This document shows positions 26,023-33,920 of a DNA stretch of 64,000 bases, in pieces. The position numbers were made by a program, and so were the translations under genes. Source of the DNA: Firmicutes bacterium HGW-Firmicutes-14 (GTDB lineage: Bacteria; Bacillota; Thermincolia; Thermincolales; UBA2595); assembly GCA_002840275.1 (NCBI GenBank), contig PHAB01000001.1, forward strand, positions 62,001 through 126,000, in the 5' to 3' direction. The stretch's first letter is position 1, and the number at the start of each line of letters is the position of its first letter. Under the pieces are notes generated by a model that was not told where the DNA came from, made no database searches, and worked only from the letters and a program-made list of their open reading frames with translations.

Positions 26023-26037
26023 TCAGAATAATTCTGA
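26023..26037. promoter_or_regulatory. Short palindrome in the SLH/tetR divergent region
   Basis: TCAGAAT-A-ATTCTGA, perfectly symmetric, lies about 50 bases before the tetR -10 box; the surrounding bases (GTTTCAGAAT, GTTTCACAGAAT) partly repeat. It may be a regulator site. Confidence 0.3.
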
Positions 26038-26082
26038 GTTTCACAGAATAGTTCGGGGTTTCTATACTAATTATAGTTTTTA

Positions 26083-26091
26083 TGGTATAAT
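26083..26091 (+). promoter_or_regulatory. Extended -10 promoter of tetR
   Basis: TGGTATAAT forms an extended -10 box about 70 bases before the tetR start; the -35 region is weak. Confidence 0.45.
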
Positions 26092-26159
26092 TTTGATAAA
26101 ATGGCTTCAGTCACTAAACTATAACCAATTCTACCGGTAAGACAGGAGAAGAGACAGTT

Positions 26160-26792
26160 ATGAATAAAAAGAAAACCGGCGGTAGAAAAGAACAAGCCAT
26201 TGAAACTAAAAAGAAAATATATGAAACTGCCGGCCGGTTGTTCAAAAAGAATGGTTTCGACAATGTCAGCGTTGATTCAATAGTAGAAGCAGCAGGAGTA
26301 TCCAAAGGTTCATTCTATGTGCATTTTCACTCAAAGGGTTCCCTGATTACTGCTCTGGGCGCTGATTTAGTAGCTAAAGTAGACTCCGAGTATAAATCCT
26401 ATTTCGAATCTTCACTTTCTGAAAAAAAGGCAACTGATTTGCTTATTTTGTTTGCGGAAAAAATTGCTGAAGTAATTGCCCATACCCTTGGTTATGACTT
26501 GATAAAATGTACATATCAGGCCCAGCTAACAAGGACAATAAATCTGGAATCGACGTTAAGCTATAACAGAGATGTTTACCAAATATTTGAAAAGATAATC
26601 AGCCGCGGCATTCAGCAGGGGGAATTCAGACATGATTTAGATATCGGGACAGTTGCCAATCACTGCGTAATGTCCATTCGGGGACTTACTTTTGAATGGT
26701 GCATCCGGTACCCTGACTTTAACTTAACAGATCAGGTTGTAAAACACTTTGAAATACTTCTGTCAGGCCTGAGAAAACAGCAGCCGGTCTAA
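26160..26792 (+). CDS. TetR/AcrR-family transcriptional regulator
   Basis: A 210 aa regulator. The N-terminal helix-turn-helix (about residues 15-65) reads YETAGRLFKKNGFDNVSVDSIVEAAGVSKGSFYVHFHSKGSL, shown here in overlapping family pattern. The C-terminal half is a helical ligand domain of unknown specificity. It is divergent from the large SLH gene, so that gene or itself is the likely target (inference). Confidence 0.88.
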   Translation: MNKKKTGGRKEQAIETKKKIYETAGRLFKKNGFDNVSVDSIVEAAGVSKGSFYVHFHSKGSLITALGADLVAKVDSEYKSYFESSLSEKKATDLLILFAEKIAEVIAHTLGYDLIKCTYQAQLTRTINLESTLSYNRDVYQIFEKIISRGIQQGEFRHDLDIGTVANHCVMSIRGLTFEWCIRYPDFNLTDQVVKHFEILLSGLRKQQPV

Positions 26793-26801
26793 GCGCTAAA
26801 A

Positions 26802-26830
26802 AACCCACCTTGTTTTTCTCAAGGTGGGTT
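26802..26830 (+). terminator. Hairpin terminator after tetR
   Basis: AACCCACCTTG and CAAGGTGGGTT pair perfectly around a seven-base loop starting ten bases after the stop. The T-run after it is weak. Confidence 0.6.
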
Positions 26831-26888
26831 CAGTTTATCCAAGATGAAAAAAAGCCCTGATTTCTCAAGGCTTCTAAGTTGTTTATAT

Positions 26889-27186
26889 TTATTTTTTTAT
26901 TTCCCAATAACAAACCTTCGGAGATACTATTTTCCCCTCTTTTTTAAGCTTGGTCATTACTTTGTCAACTTCAAGGTTTTATCCGATAGCTAGCCACCGC
27001 TAAAGCTCCCGGATGTTGATTGCCATATTATACCCCTCTTCACACCATTTTACCAAAGACTCTCTAAATCTGGCAGATTTTGTTTTACCTTCAGTACGAA
27101 GCTTTTCCAGTTCCTCTGATATTTTAATTTGTCCTTCCACAATGTCATCATAGACATTCTCAAACCTTGCCAGCTTGTTAATCGCC
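26889..27186 (-). pseudogene. Small degraded gene with two in-frame stops
   Basis: One minus-strand frame reads INKLARFENVYDDIVEGQIK and, after ISEELEKLRTEGKTKSARF and REL, a TAG (27000-27002), then RWLAIG, a TAA, then NLEVDKVMTKLKKEGKIVSP and KVCYWEIKK before a final stop. It has no start codon. Protein-like composition across two stops indicates a decayed gene of about 95 codons. The family is unknown to me. Confidence 0.55.
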
Positions 27187-27696
27187 TCTCCGGAATAATG
27201 ACCCCCCTATATTTTTAGCCCATTTGGTAATGGCTTCCCAGTTGCGGAAGTCACCAACTGGCGCTTTCACTTTATTAATAATCATTTTCTCAATAAAATT
27301 CATGGTTTTAAGGTCCAGCTTGCCGCCAAAACAGGTTATATCGCGGGGCTGAATCCGCTCAATCAACGGCCGCAGAGATTCGGGAAAGCACCACCCTTCC
27401 GTTATTTCCAGCGGGTCCCCTGAACCGGTAGGACCGCTGGAAAAAAGCCATACATGAATCTCTGATAATCGATTTTCATTCTCCCTGAGAAACTTTACAG
27501 CCCCCCTGCGCCAGAGTCCAATATAAACAGCACTGCCCAGTACAACCGCCCTGTAAGGTGTTAAATCCCGGACTTTGTTTACCGGCAGGACATCCGCCTG
27601 CAGACCGTTTTGCCGCACTACCTCTCCGATTTTTTCAGCAATTTCCGCTGTTGCCCCCCGTTTTGATGCATATGCCACCAGGATGTTTTTTTCCAC
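27178..27696 (-). CDS. Flavodoxin-domain protein
   Basis: A 172 aa protein related to HemG-type flavodoxins. The FMN phosphate loop is YASKRGATAEIAEKIG (residues 9-24), followed by VVLGSAVYIGLW and VWLFSSGPTG, the later flavin loops. It starts at GTG directly after the stop of the membrane gene, with GAAGGAGG before it. Probably a redox carrier or quinone/flavin reductase; the partner may be the membrane protein encoded upstream. Confidence 0.85.
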   Translation of the reverse strand: MEKNILVAYASKRGATAEIAEKIGEVVRQNGLQADVLPVNKVRDLTPYRAVVLGSAVYIGLWRRGAVKFLRENENRLSEIHVWLFSSGPTGSGDPLEITEGWCFPESLRPLIERIQPRDITCFGGKLDLKTMNFIEKMIINKVKAPVGDFRNWEAITKWAKNIGGSLFRRGD

Positions 27697-28374
27697 TTAG
27701 TGAACCTCCTTCTCAATATCATGTGCAATCCCTGATATGAAGGCAATAATCAGAAATATAAATCCTGCACCTAATGTAGTCACCATCACAAGGCTTATCG
27801 TATCCGGGTTGGAAATCCCCGGTACAAATCCATAGACGGCAATTTGCAGAGTATATAGAATGAGCAGTGAACTGAATATCAGGAAGAAGATCCACAGTTT
27901 AGCCAGGAACCTGCGCATACCGGCAGGGAGAACCTTCCTCCACCAGGTAAGCGGTTTGTGGATACGGGTTGAAAAGGCCCACCCGATGGTAAAAAACAGG
28001 ACCTGCCCGATACCTCCGCCAACCAGGAACAAGAGGATAAACAGCAGCAGAAATATGAGTGAACCATTCTTTTTATGCAGAAAACCTGCCGACCAGATAA
28101 TGACGGCCAGGCTGACTATCATGGCAGCGATCCCGGTAATCAAGAAATTCGGTATGATTGTAAAGGCGGGTTCATTCCCATATGCCCACATCCGGTTTAT
28201 TTCACCAATGGCATGGATAATAAGGCCATTGGTGGGGGTATAACCCTGCAGTGCTTCAAAAAATCCGTGGACCATACCGCCTATGCCAAAGATGACACCC
28301 ACTGTGGCAACAATCACCCGGGTAGCGTGGTTGATTTTGCACCCGCTTGAATTACAGGTATTCACGTATGTCAT
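27697..28374 (-). CDS. Five-helix membrane protein of a TetR-controlled operon
   Basis: A 225 aa protein with five hydrophobic helices (about residues 18-38, 73-98, 103-133, 157-180 and 192-215) and short loops. Family not recognised. The start overlaps the tetR stop (ATGA), and the flavodoxin gene follows with no gap, so the three genes are one operon. The pairing of a membrane protein and a flavodoxin suggests membrane redox chemistry or drug/stress response (inference). Confidence 0.7.
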   Translation of the reverse strand: MTYVNTCNSSGCKINHATRVIVATVGVIFGIGGMVHGFFEALQGYTPTNGLIIHAIGEINRMWAYGNEPAFTIIPNFLITGIAAMIVSLAVIIWSAGFLHKKNGSLIFLLLFILLFLVGGGIGQVLFFTIGWAFSTRIHKPLTWWRKVLPAGMRRFLAKLWIFFLIFSSLLILYTLQIAVYGFVPGISNPDTISLVMVTTLGAGFIFLIIAFISGIAHDIEKEVH

Positions 28375-28970
28375 TGTTCGACCTCCCTGGATAATCCGGC
28401 CAAAACACAGTCAATCATCTGATTGATCTTCTGCCTTCTCTGTTGTTCATCAAAAAAATTGGTATCAAGATATTTGTTATAAAGTTCAGGGTCCTGGACA
28501 ATATGATGGAAAGGCAGCATTAACTGTAAGGCAATGATGTTTAAATCCAATTCACTATGTCCCATAGACATCTCTTTTAACAAGGGCATGACCATTGCAC
28601 AGGAATTTTTACACCCTTGTTTAAGCTCGGTGGAAATGGCAATTTTGCATATGTTATAGTATTTAAATGCGGCATCTGCCGTTGTAATCAAGATATTTCT
28701 TAGCTTGGTTTGGGCATCTGTGTTCATACTGTCTTTTTGCATTACCCGGCTGATAATGTCATCCATCATCACCCCCACGACCTGGCTTAACAGGTTTTCT
28801 TTGGATTGGTAATAGTAGTTGACCAGGGCCGAATTTACACCCGCTTTCGCGGCAATCTGCCTGGTCGTAATCCGCTCTGCATTTTCTCCACCGGTGATTA
28901 ATTCCAAAGTGGCCTGAAAAATCTTTTCCCTGGCATTAATTTCATCCTGAGCCAATAGTCGCCCCCCCAT
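28371..28970 (-). CDS. TetR/AcrR-family transcriptional regulator, autoregulatory
   Basis: A 199 aa repressor. The helix-turn-helix spans about residues 15-62 (ITTRQIAAKAGVNSALVNYY, followed by YQSKENLL). It is the first gene of an operon whose promoter carries a matching inverted repeat right after the -10 box, so it likely represses itself and the two genes behind it. The ATG at 28970 has no clear ribosome site; a TTG five codons later, preceded by a G-run, could also serve. Confidence 0.88.
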   Translation of the reverse strand: MGGRLLAQDEINAREKIFQATLELITGGENAERITTRQIAAKAGVNSALVNYYYQSKENLLSQVVGVMMDDIISRVMQKDSMNTDAQTKLRNILITTADAAFKYYNICKIAISTELKQGCKNSCAMVMPLLKEMSMGHSELDLNIIALQLMLPFHHIVQDPELYNKYLDTNFFDEQQRRQKINQMIDCVLAGLSREVEQ

Positions 28971-28986
28971 GTTTTAAGCTCGCTTT

Positions 28987-29007
28987 AAACATGTTTTAAA
29001 CGTGTTT
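28987..29007. promoter_or_regulatory. Candidate TetR operator
   Basis: AAACATGTTT and AAACGTGTTT lie side by side with one base between, forming a 21-base near-palindrome. It lies between the -10 box and the tetR start. Confidence 0.65.
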
Positions 29008-29013
29008 AATTTA

Positions 29014-29041
29014 ATTATAGCTTAGTTTTGACAAAAGTCAA
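29014..29041 (-). promoter_or_regulatory. Promoter of the TetR-membrane-flavodoxin operon
   Basis: On the minus strand TTGACT (29036-29041), a 16-base spacer and TATAAT (29014-29019), followed seven bases later by the operator. Confidence 0.7.
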
Positions 29042-29144
29042 AGGGGAAAAATAAAAACAGCAAAAATATTACTAGAAATAATGATAGATTGTTATATAAT
29101 ATTGCATGAGACACACTACATTAATAAAGTAAAGGAGTTAAAGT

Positions 29145-32100
29145 ATGCCAAAACGAACGGATATCAACAAAATACTGATTATAGGCTCCGGACCCATAAT
29201 TATAGGACAGGCCTGTGAATTTGATTATTCAGGCACTCAGGCCTGTAAAGCCCTGCGAAAGCTGGGCTATGAAATAGTACTGGTAAACTCAAATCCGGCA
29301 ACCATTATGACTGACCCGGTCATGGCGGATGCCACCTATATAGAGCCCCTTAACCGGGAAAGAGTCACACAGATAATAGCCAGGGAACGCCCTGATGCGC
29401 TGCTGCCAAATTTGGGAGGCCAGTCTGCCCTTAACTTATGTTCAGAACTGGCAAAAGCCGGGGTCCTTGAAAAATACGGTGTCAAAGTAATCGGTGTACA
29501 GGTAGATGCGATTGAACGAGGCGAAGACAGAATCGCCTTTAAAGAAACCATGAACAAACTTGGCATAGAAATGCCCCAAAGCAGACCGGCCTATACAGTG
29601 GAGGAAGCTGAAGAAATCGCCCTTGAACTCGGTTTCCCGGTAGTTATCCGTCCTGCTTATACCATGGGCGGCACAGGGGGCGGACTGGTATACAACCTTG
29701 AAGAGCTTAGGACTGTTGCCCAGCGGGGAATTGCTGCAAGCATTGTCGGACAAATCCTTGTGGAAGAATCGGTTCTTGGCTGGGAGGAGCTGGAGCTTGA
29801 AGTTGTGCGCGATGCCAAAAACCAGATAATTACCGTGTGTTTTATTGAAAATATAGATGCCATGGGTGTGCATACAGGGGACTCCTTCTGCTCTGCACCG
29901 ATGCTGACAATCAGCCCGGAACTCCAGCAGTGTTTGCAGAAATACTCTTACGATATCGCCGAAGCAATACAGGTGATCGGCGGCACTAATGTACAGTTTG
30001 CCCATGATCCGAAAACCGGCCGTGTAGTGGTTATTGAAATTAACCCGCGCACTTCACGTTCTTCAGCATTAGCATCTAAAGCCACAGGTTTCCCCATCGC
30101 CCTGATTTCCTCCATGCTGGCCGCGGGCCTTACTTTGGATGAAATCCCCTATTGGCGTGACGGGACCCTTGATAAATACACTCCATCAGGTGATTATGTG
30201 GTTATCAAATTCCCCCGTTGGGCTTTTGAAAAGTTTAAAGGTTCCCATGATAAACTTGGAACCCAGATGAGGGCTGTCGGGGAAGTCATGAGCATCGGCA
30301 AAAACTATAAAGAAGCATTTCAAAAGTCTATTCGTTCCCTGGAAAACGGCCGTTATGGCCTGGGGTTTGCCAAGAACTTTAACAGATGTTCACTGAAAGA
30401 ACTTATGGAATTGCTTGCAGAACCGTCCAGTGAGCGGCAGTTCATTATGTATGAAGCATTGCGCAAGGGAGCCGATATCAATGAAATCAGCCGGTTAACC
30501 CATATCAAATCCTGGTTCATTGAACAGATGAAGGAACTTGTTTTATTGGAAGAAGAAATCCTGAAATATGCCGGAAACTCACTACCGGACAATTTACTTA
30601 TCCAGGTTAAAAAAGACGGTTTCGCCGACCGTTACCTGGCTATGCTTTTAAACATCCCAGAGGAAAAAATCAGGAACCAGAGGATTGCTTTGGGAGTTGT
30701 CGAAGGATGGGAACCGGTTCCTGTAAGCGGCGTTCAGGATGCGGCATATTATTTTTCAACCTATAACGCCCCTGACAAAACTTACTCCAGCAATAAACAG
30801 AAGGTAATGATACTCGGAGGGGGTCCTAACCGCATCGGCCAGGGAATAGAGTTTGATTACTGTTGTGTGCATGCAGCCTTTGCTCTGCGCGATCTGGGCT
30901 ATGAGACAATAATGGTAAACTGCAACCCCGAGACGGTTTCAACCGACTTTGATACATCAGATAAACTGTATTTCGAACCACTGACTGTTGAAGATGTACT
31001 AAGCATTTACCACAAAGAAAATCCCATCGGGGTAATTATTCAATTTGGCGGACAGACTCCATTGAATATTGCCGGAGAACTGGCCAGGACCGGAGCGAGA
31101 ATCTTAGGCACTACCCCGGAAACAATTGACCTGGCAGAAGACCGCGATATGTTCCGTAAAATTATGGAGGAACTTGATATACCTATGCCCGAATCCGGCA
31201 TGGCCAGCACTCAGGAAGAAGCGCTTGCAATTGCAGGCAAAATTGGATATCCTTTAATGGTCCGGCCGTCTTATGTTCTTGGCGGGCGCGGCATGGAAAT
31301 TGTCTATGATGAAGAAATGCTCCTCCAATATGTTAAAGCTGCTGTTGATGTAACACCTGAACGGCCCATCCTGATAGACAGGTTCCTGGAAAATGCCATC
31401 GAGGCAGAAGCAGATGCCATTGCTGACGGAACCGACGCTTTTGTCCCTGCAGTGATGGAACATATAGAACTGGCAGGTATTCATTCCGGGGATTCAGCAT
31501 GTGTAATACCACCGATCAACATTGCGCCTCAGCATTTACAAACTATTTATGAATATACCGCAAAAATAGCCCGGAAAATGAAGGTCATAGGCCTGATGAA
31601 CATGCAGTATGCAATCGCCGATGACAGGGTTTATGTTCTGGAAGCGAATCCACGTGCTTCAAGGACAGTTCCACTGGTTTCAAAAGTATGCAATATATCC
31701 ATGGCTCGTCTTGCGACAGAAATCATCCTGTCTCAGGTGACAGGGAAAAAGTCAGTTATAAGCGAGTTAAAGCCCAAAAAGATTAAACACTTTGGGGTAA
31801 AAGAAGCTGTTTTCCCGTTTAATATGTTCCAGGAAGTGGATCCCCTTCTGGGACCTGAGATGCGCTCCACCGGCGAAGTTTTAGGTATGGCAAATTCCTT
31901 TGGACTCGCTTTCTTCAAAGCCCAGGAGGCCACTCAGGTATCTCTGCCGGCTTCAGGAACGGTTTTAATCAGTGTGGCGAATCAGGATAAAACCGCCATG
32001 CTTGAAGTTGCAAAAATGTTCGTCGAGCTGGATTTTAAAATAAAAGCGACTGAAGGAACACATAGGTTTTTAGCCCAAAACGGTATAGAATCAGAATTAA

Positions 32101-32363
32101 TTAAGAAATTGCACGAAGGCCGTCCTAATATAGCAGACGCAATAATGAACAAAGAAATACAACTGGTTGTAAATACACCTATCGGAAAACAAAGCCAGCA
32201 TGACGATTCTTATATCCGGAAGACGGCTATAAAATGCAAAGTACCATACATTACTACCCTCACTGCCGCACTGGCCAGTGTCAAAGGCATAAAAGCCTAC
32301 AGGGAAACTCATCTCACAGAAGATAAGGTAAAATCCCTGCAGCAGGATTACCATCAAGAATAA
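29145..32363 (+). CDS. carB: Carbamoyl-phosphate synthase, large subunit
   Basis: A 1072 aa enzyme of normal length with the two homologous ATP-grasp halves (about residues 1-400 and 550-930) and a C-terminal MGS-like regulatory domain (about 935-1072). Family signatures are IIIGQACEFDYSGTQACKAL, FPVVIRPAYTMGGTGGG, EINPRTSRSSALASKATG, GGGPNRIGQGIEFDY and YPLMVRPSYVLGGRGME. It makes carbamoyl phosphate from ammonia, bicarbonate and two ATP for pyrimidine and arginine synthesis. The glutaminase subunit gene carA is not adjacent. AAAGGAG precedes the ATG. Confidence 0.95.
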   Translation: MPKRTDINKILIIGSGPIIIGQACEFDYSGTQACKALRKLGYEIVLVNSNPATIMTDPVMADATYIEPLNRERVTQIIARERPDALLPNLGGQSALNLCSELAKAGVLEKYGVKVIGVQVDAIERGEDRIAFKETMNKLGIEMPQSRPAYTVEEAEEIALELGFPVVIRPAYTMGGTGGGLVYNLEELRTVAQRGIAASIVGQILVEESVLGWEELELEVVRDAKNQIITVCFIENIDAMGVHTGDSFCSAPMLTISPELQQCLQKYSYDIAEAIQVIGGTNVQFAHDPKTGRVVVIEINPRTSRSSALASKATGFPIALISSMLAAGLTLDEIPYWRDGTLDKYTPSGDYVVIKFPRWAFEKFKGSHDKLGTQMRAVGEVMSIGKNYKEAFQKSIRSLENGRYGLGFAKNFNRCSLKELMELLAEPSSERQFIMYEALRKGADINEISRLTHIKSWFIEQMKELVLLEEEILKYAGNSLPDNLLIQVKKDGFADRYLAMLLNIPEEKIRNQRIALGVVEGWEPVPVSGVQDAAYYFSTYNAPDKTYSSNKQKVMILGGGPNRIGQGIEFDYCCVHAAFALRDLGYETIMVNCNPETVSTDFDTSDKLYFEPLTVEDVLSIYHKENPIGVIIQFGGQTPLNIAGELARTGARILGTTPETIDLAEDRDMFRKIMEELDIPMPESGMASTQEEALAIAGKIGYPLMVRPSYVLGGRGMEIVYDEEMLLQYVKAAVDVTPERPILIDRFLENAIEAEADAIADGTDAFVPAVMEHIELAGIHSGDSACVIPPINIAPQHLQTIYEYTAKIARKMKVIGLMNMQYAIADDRVYVLEANPRASRTVPLVSKVCNISMARLATEIILSQVTGKKSVISELKPKKIKHFGVKEAVFPFNMFQEVDPLLGPEMRSTGEVLGMANSFGLAFFKAQEATQVSLPASGTVLISVANQDKTAMLEVAKMFVELDFKIKATEGTHRFLAQNGIESELIKKLHEGRPNIADAIMNKEIQLVVNTPIGKQSQHDDSYIRKTAIKCKVPYITTLTAALASVKGIKAYRETHLTEDKVKSLQQDYHQE

Positions 32364-32413
32364 GTATGGCGAAATTCAGGATATTTTAAATAACACAGGG
32401 GAGTGAATTTGTC

Positions 32414-33814
32414 ATGGGAGGACTGTTTGGTGTAGTTTCCCACAGCAGTTGTGTTATGGATTTGTATTTTGGCACTGATTATCACTCACACCTCGGTACT
32501 AGCCGGGGCGGAATGGCAATTTGGACCGGAAACAGTTTTGTAAGGTCCATCCACAACATACAGAACATCCAGTTCAGGGCCAAATTCGAAGCTGACCTGT
32601 CCGGTATGGAAGGCAATATGGGTATTGGGTGCATCAGCGATACAGAGGCCCAGCCACTGTTGGTCTATTCTCATCTTGGGCACTATGCAATAACTACTGT
32701 GGGGCGTATTAACAATATTCAGGATCTTGCCAATAAAGCTTTGGCAAAGCAGAATACTCATTTTTTAGAGATGAGCAGGGGAGTAATCAATCCTACTGAA
32801 GTAGTGTCCTCCTTAATAGATGAAGGAGAATCCTTTAAAGAAGGCATTAATAAGGCCCAGGAAGCTATCGACGGTTCATGCAGTATGCTGATTCTGACTC
32901 CCGAAGGAATCTATGCCGCCAGGGACCGTTTTGGCAGGACACCCCTGGTTGTAGGTAAAAAAGAAGGCGCTTACTGTGTATCCTTCGAATCCTGTGCTTT
33001 TCCCAACCTGGGATATCAGATGACATACGAGCTGGGGCCAGGGGAAATCATTCTTTTAACACCTGAAGGCATCGAAAAAATTTCACCTCCCCGCGAGAAA
33101 ATGAAAATATGTGCTTTTCTGTGGGTTTATTACGGATATCCTTCTTCATCTTATGAAGGAATGAACGTTGAGGTCATGCGCTATCGCAACGGCGCTGCCC
33201 TAGCCCGCAATGATGATGTGGATGTGGACCTGGTTGCCGGCATACCTGATTCCGGTATTGCCCATGCCATAGGTTATTCCAATGAATCACGGGTTCCTTA
33301 CGGCAGGCCTTTCATCAAATATACTCCCACCTGGGCCAGAAGTTTTATGCCCCAGGACCAGAATATCAGAAATCTGGTGGCCAAGATGAAGCTAATACCC
33401 ATCACCGAATTAGTAGCGGAAAAAAGACTTCTTTTCTGTGATGATTCAATTGTGCGCGGTACCCAAATGAGGGAGACAACTGAACTGCTGTACAACTGCA
33501 AAGCCAAAGAGGTGCATGTACGGCCCGCTTGCCCCCCGCTGGTTTTCGGCTGTAAATACCTGAACTTCTCAAGGTCGAACTCAGAGCTGGATTTGGTAGC
33601 CCGGCGGGCCATATGGGATTTGGAAGGTACTGAACCGGATTCGCTGGATGAGTATTGCGACCCGGATACAGAAAAATACAGCTGTATGGTTGACTGGATC
33701 AGAAAACGTTTGAACTTTACATCACTAAAATACCAATCCCTGTACGATATGCTGGATGCCATCGGCCTACCGTGGGAGAATGTGTGCACCTACTGCTGGA
33801 ACGGAAAAGAATAG
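32414..33814 (+). CDS. PurF-like amidophosphoribosyltransferase lacking the catalytic N-terminal Cys
   Basis: A 466 aa protein with both PurF domains: an Ntn-type glutaminase fold (about 1-230) and a phosphoribosyltransferase fold (about 240-400) with the PRPP loop LLFCDDSIVRGTQM near residue 338. Normal PurF begins CGVFGI and uses that Cys to hydrolyse glutamine. This one begins MGGLFGV, so the Cys is Gly. It should therefore depend on free ammonia or serve another role. It follows carB by 50 bases and probably shares its transcript. A terminator follows. I do not assign purF because the substrate is unproven. Confidence 0.85.
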   Translation: MGGLFGVVSHSSCVMDLYFGTDYHSHLGTSRGGMAIWTGNSFVRSIHNIQNIQFRAKFEADLSGMEGNMGIGCISDTEAQPLLVYSHLGHYAITTVGRINNIQDLANKALAKQNTHFLEMSRGVINPTEVVSSLIDEGESFKEGINKAQEAIDGSCSMLILTPEGIYAARDRFGRTPLVVGKKEGAYCVSFESCAFPNLGYQMTYELGPGEIILLTPEGIEKISPPREKMKICAFLWVYYGYPSSSYEGMNVEVMRYRNGAALARNDDVDVDLVAGIPDSGIAHAIGYSNESRVPYGRPFIKYTPTWARSFMPQDQNIRNLVAKMKLIPITELVAEKRLLFCDDSIVRGTQMRETTELLYNCKAKEVHVRPACPPLVFGCKYLNFSRSNSELDLVARRAIWDLEGTEPDSLDEYCDPDTEKYSCMVDWIRKRLNFTSLKYQSLYDMLDAIGLPWENVCTYCWNGKE

Positions 33815-33824
33815 CCTGATATTC

Positions 33825-33864
33825 AAAATGCCCTGTGGCGTAAGCTTAGCCACAGGGCATTTTT
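33825..33864 (+). terminator. Terminator of the carB operon
   Basis: AATGCCCTGTGGC pairs with GCCACAGGGCATT around nine bases, followed by TTTTT. The same stem recurs at 37410-37450. Confidence 0.88.
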
Positions 33865-33920
33865 CCGGACCTGTATCATAATGTTAAATTGAGGCAATTC
33901 CGCTTGCCCAGCGATATAAA

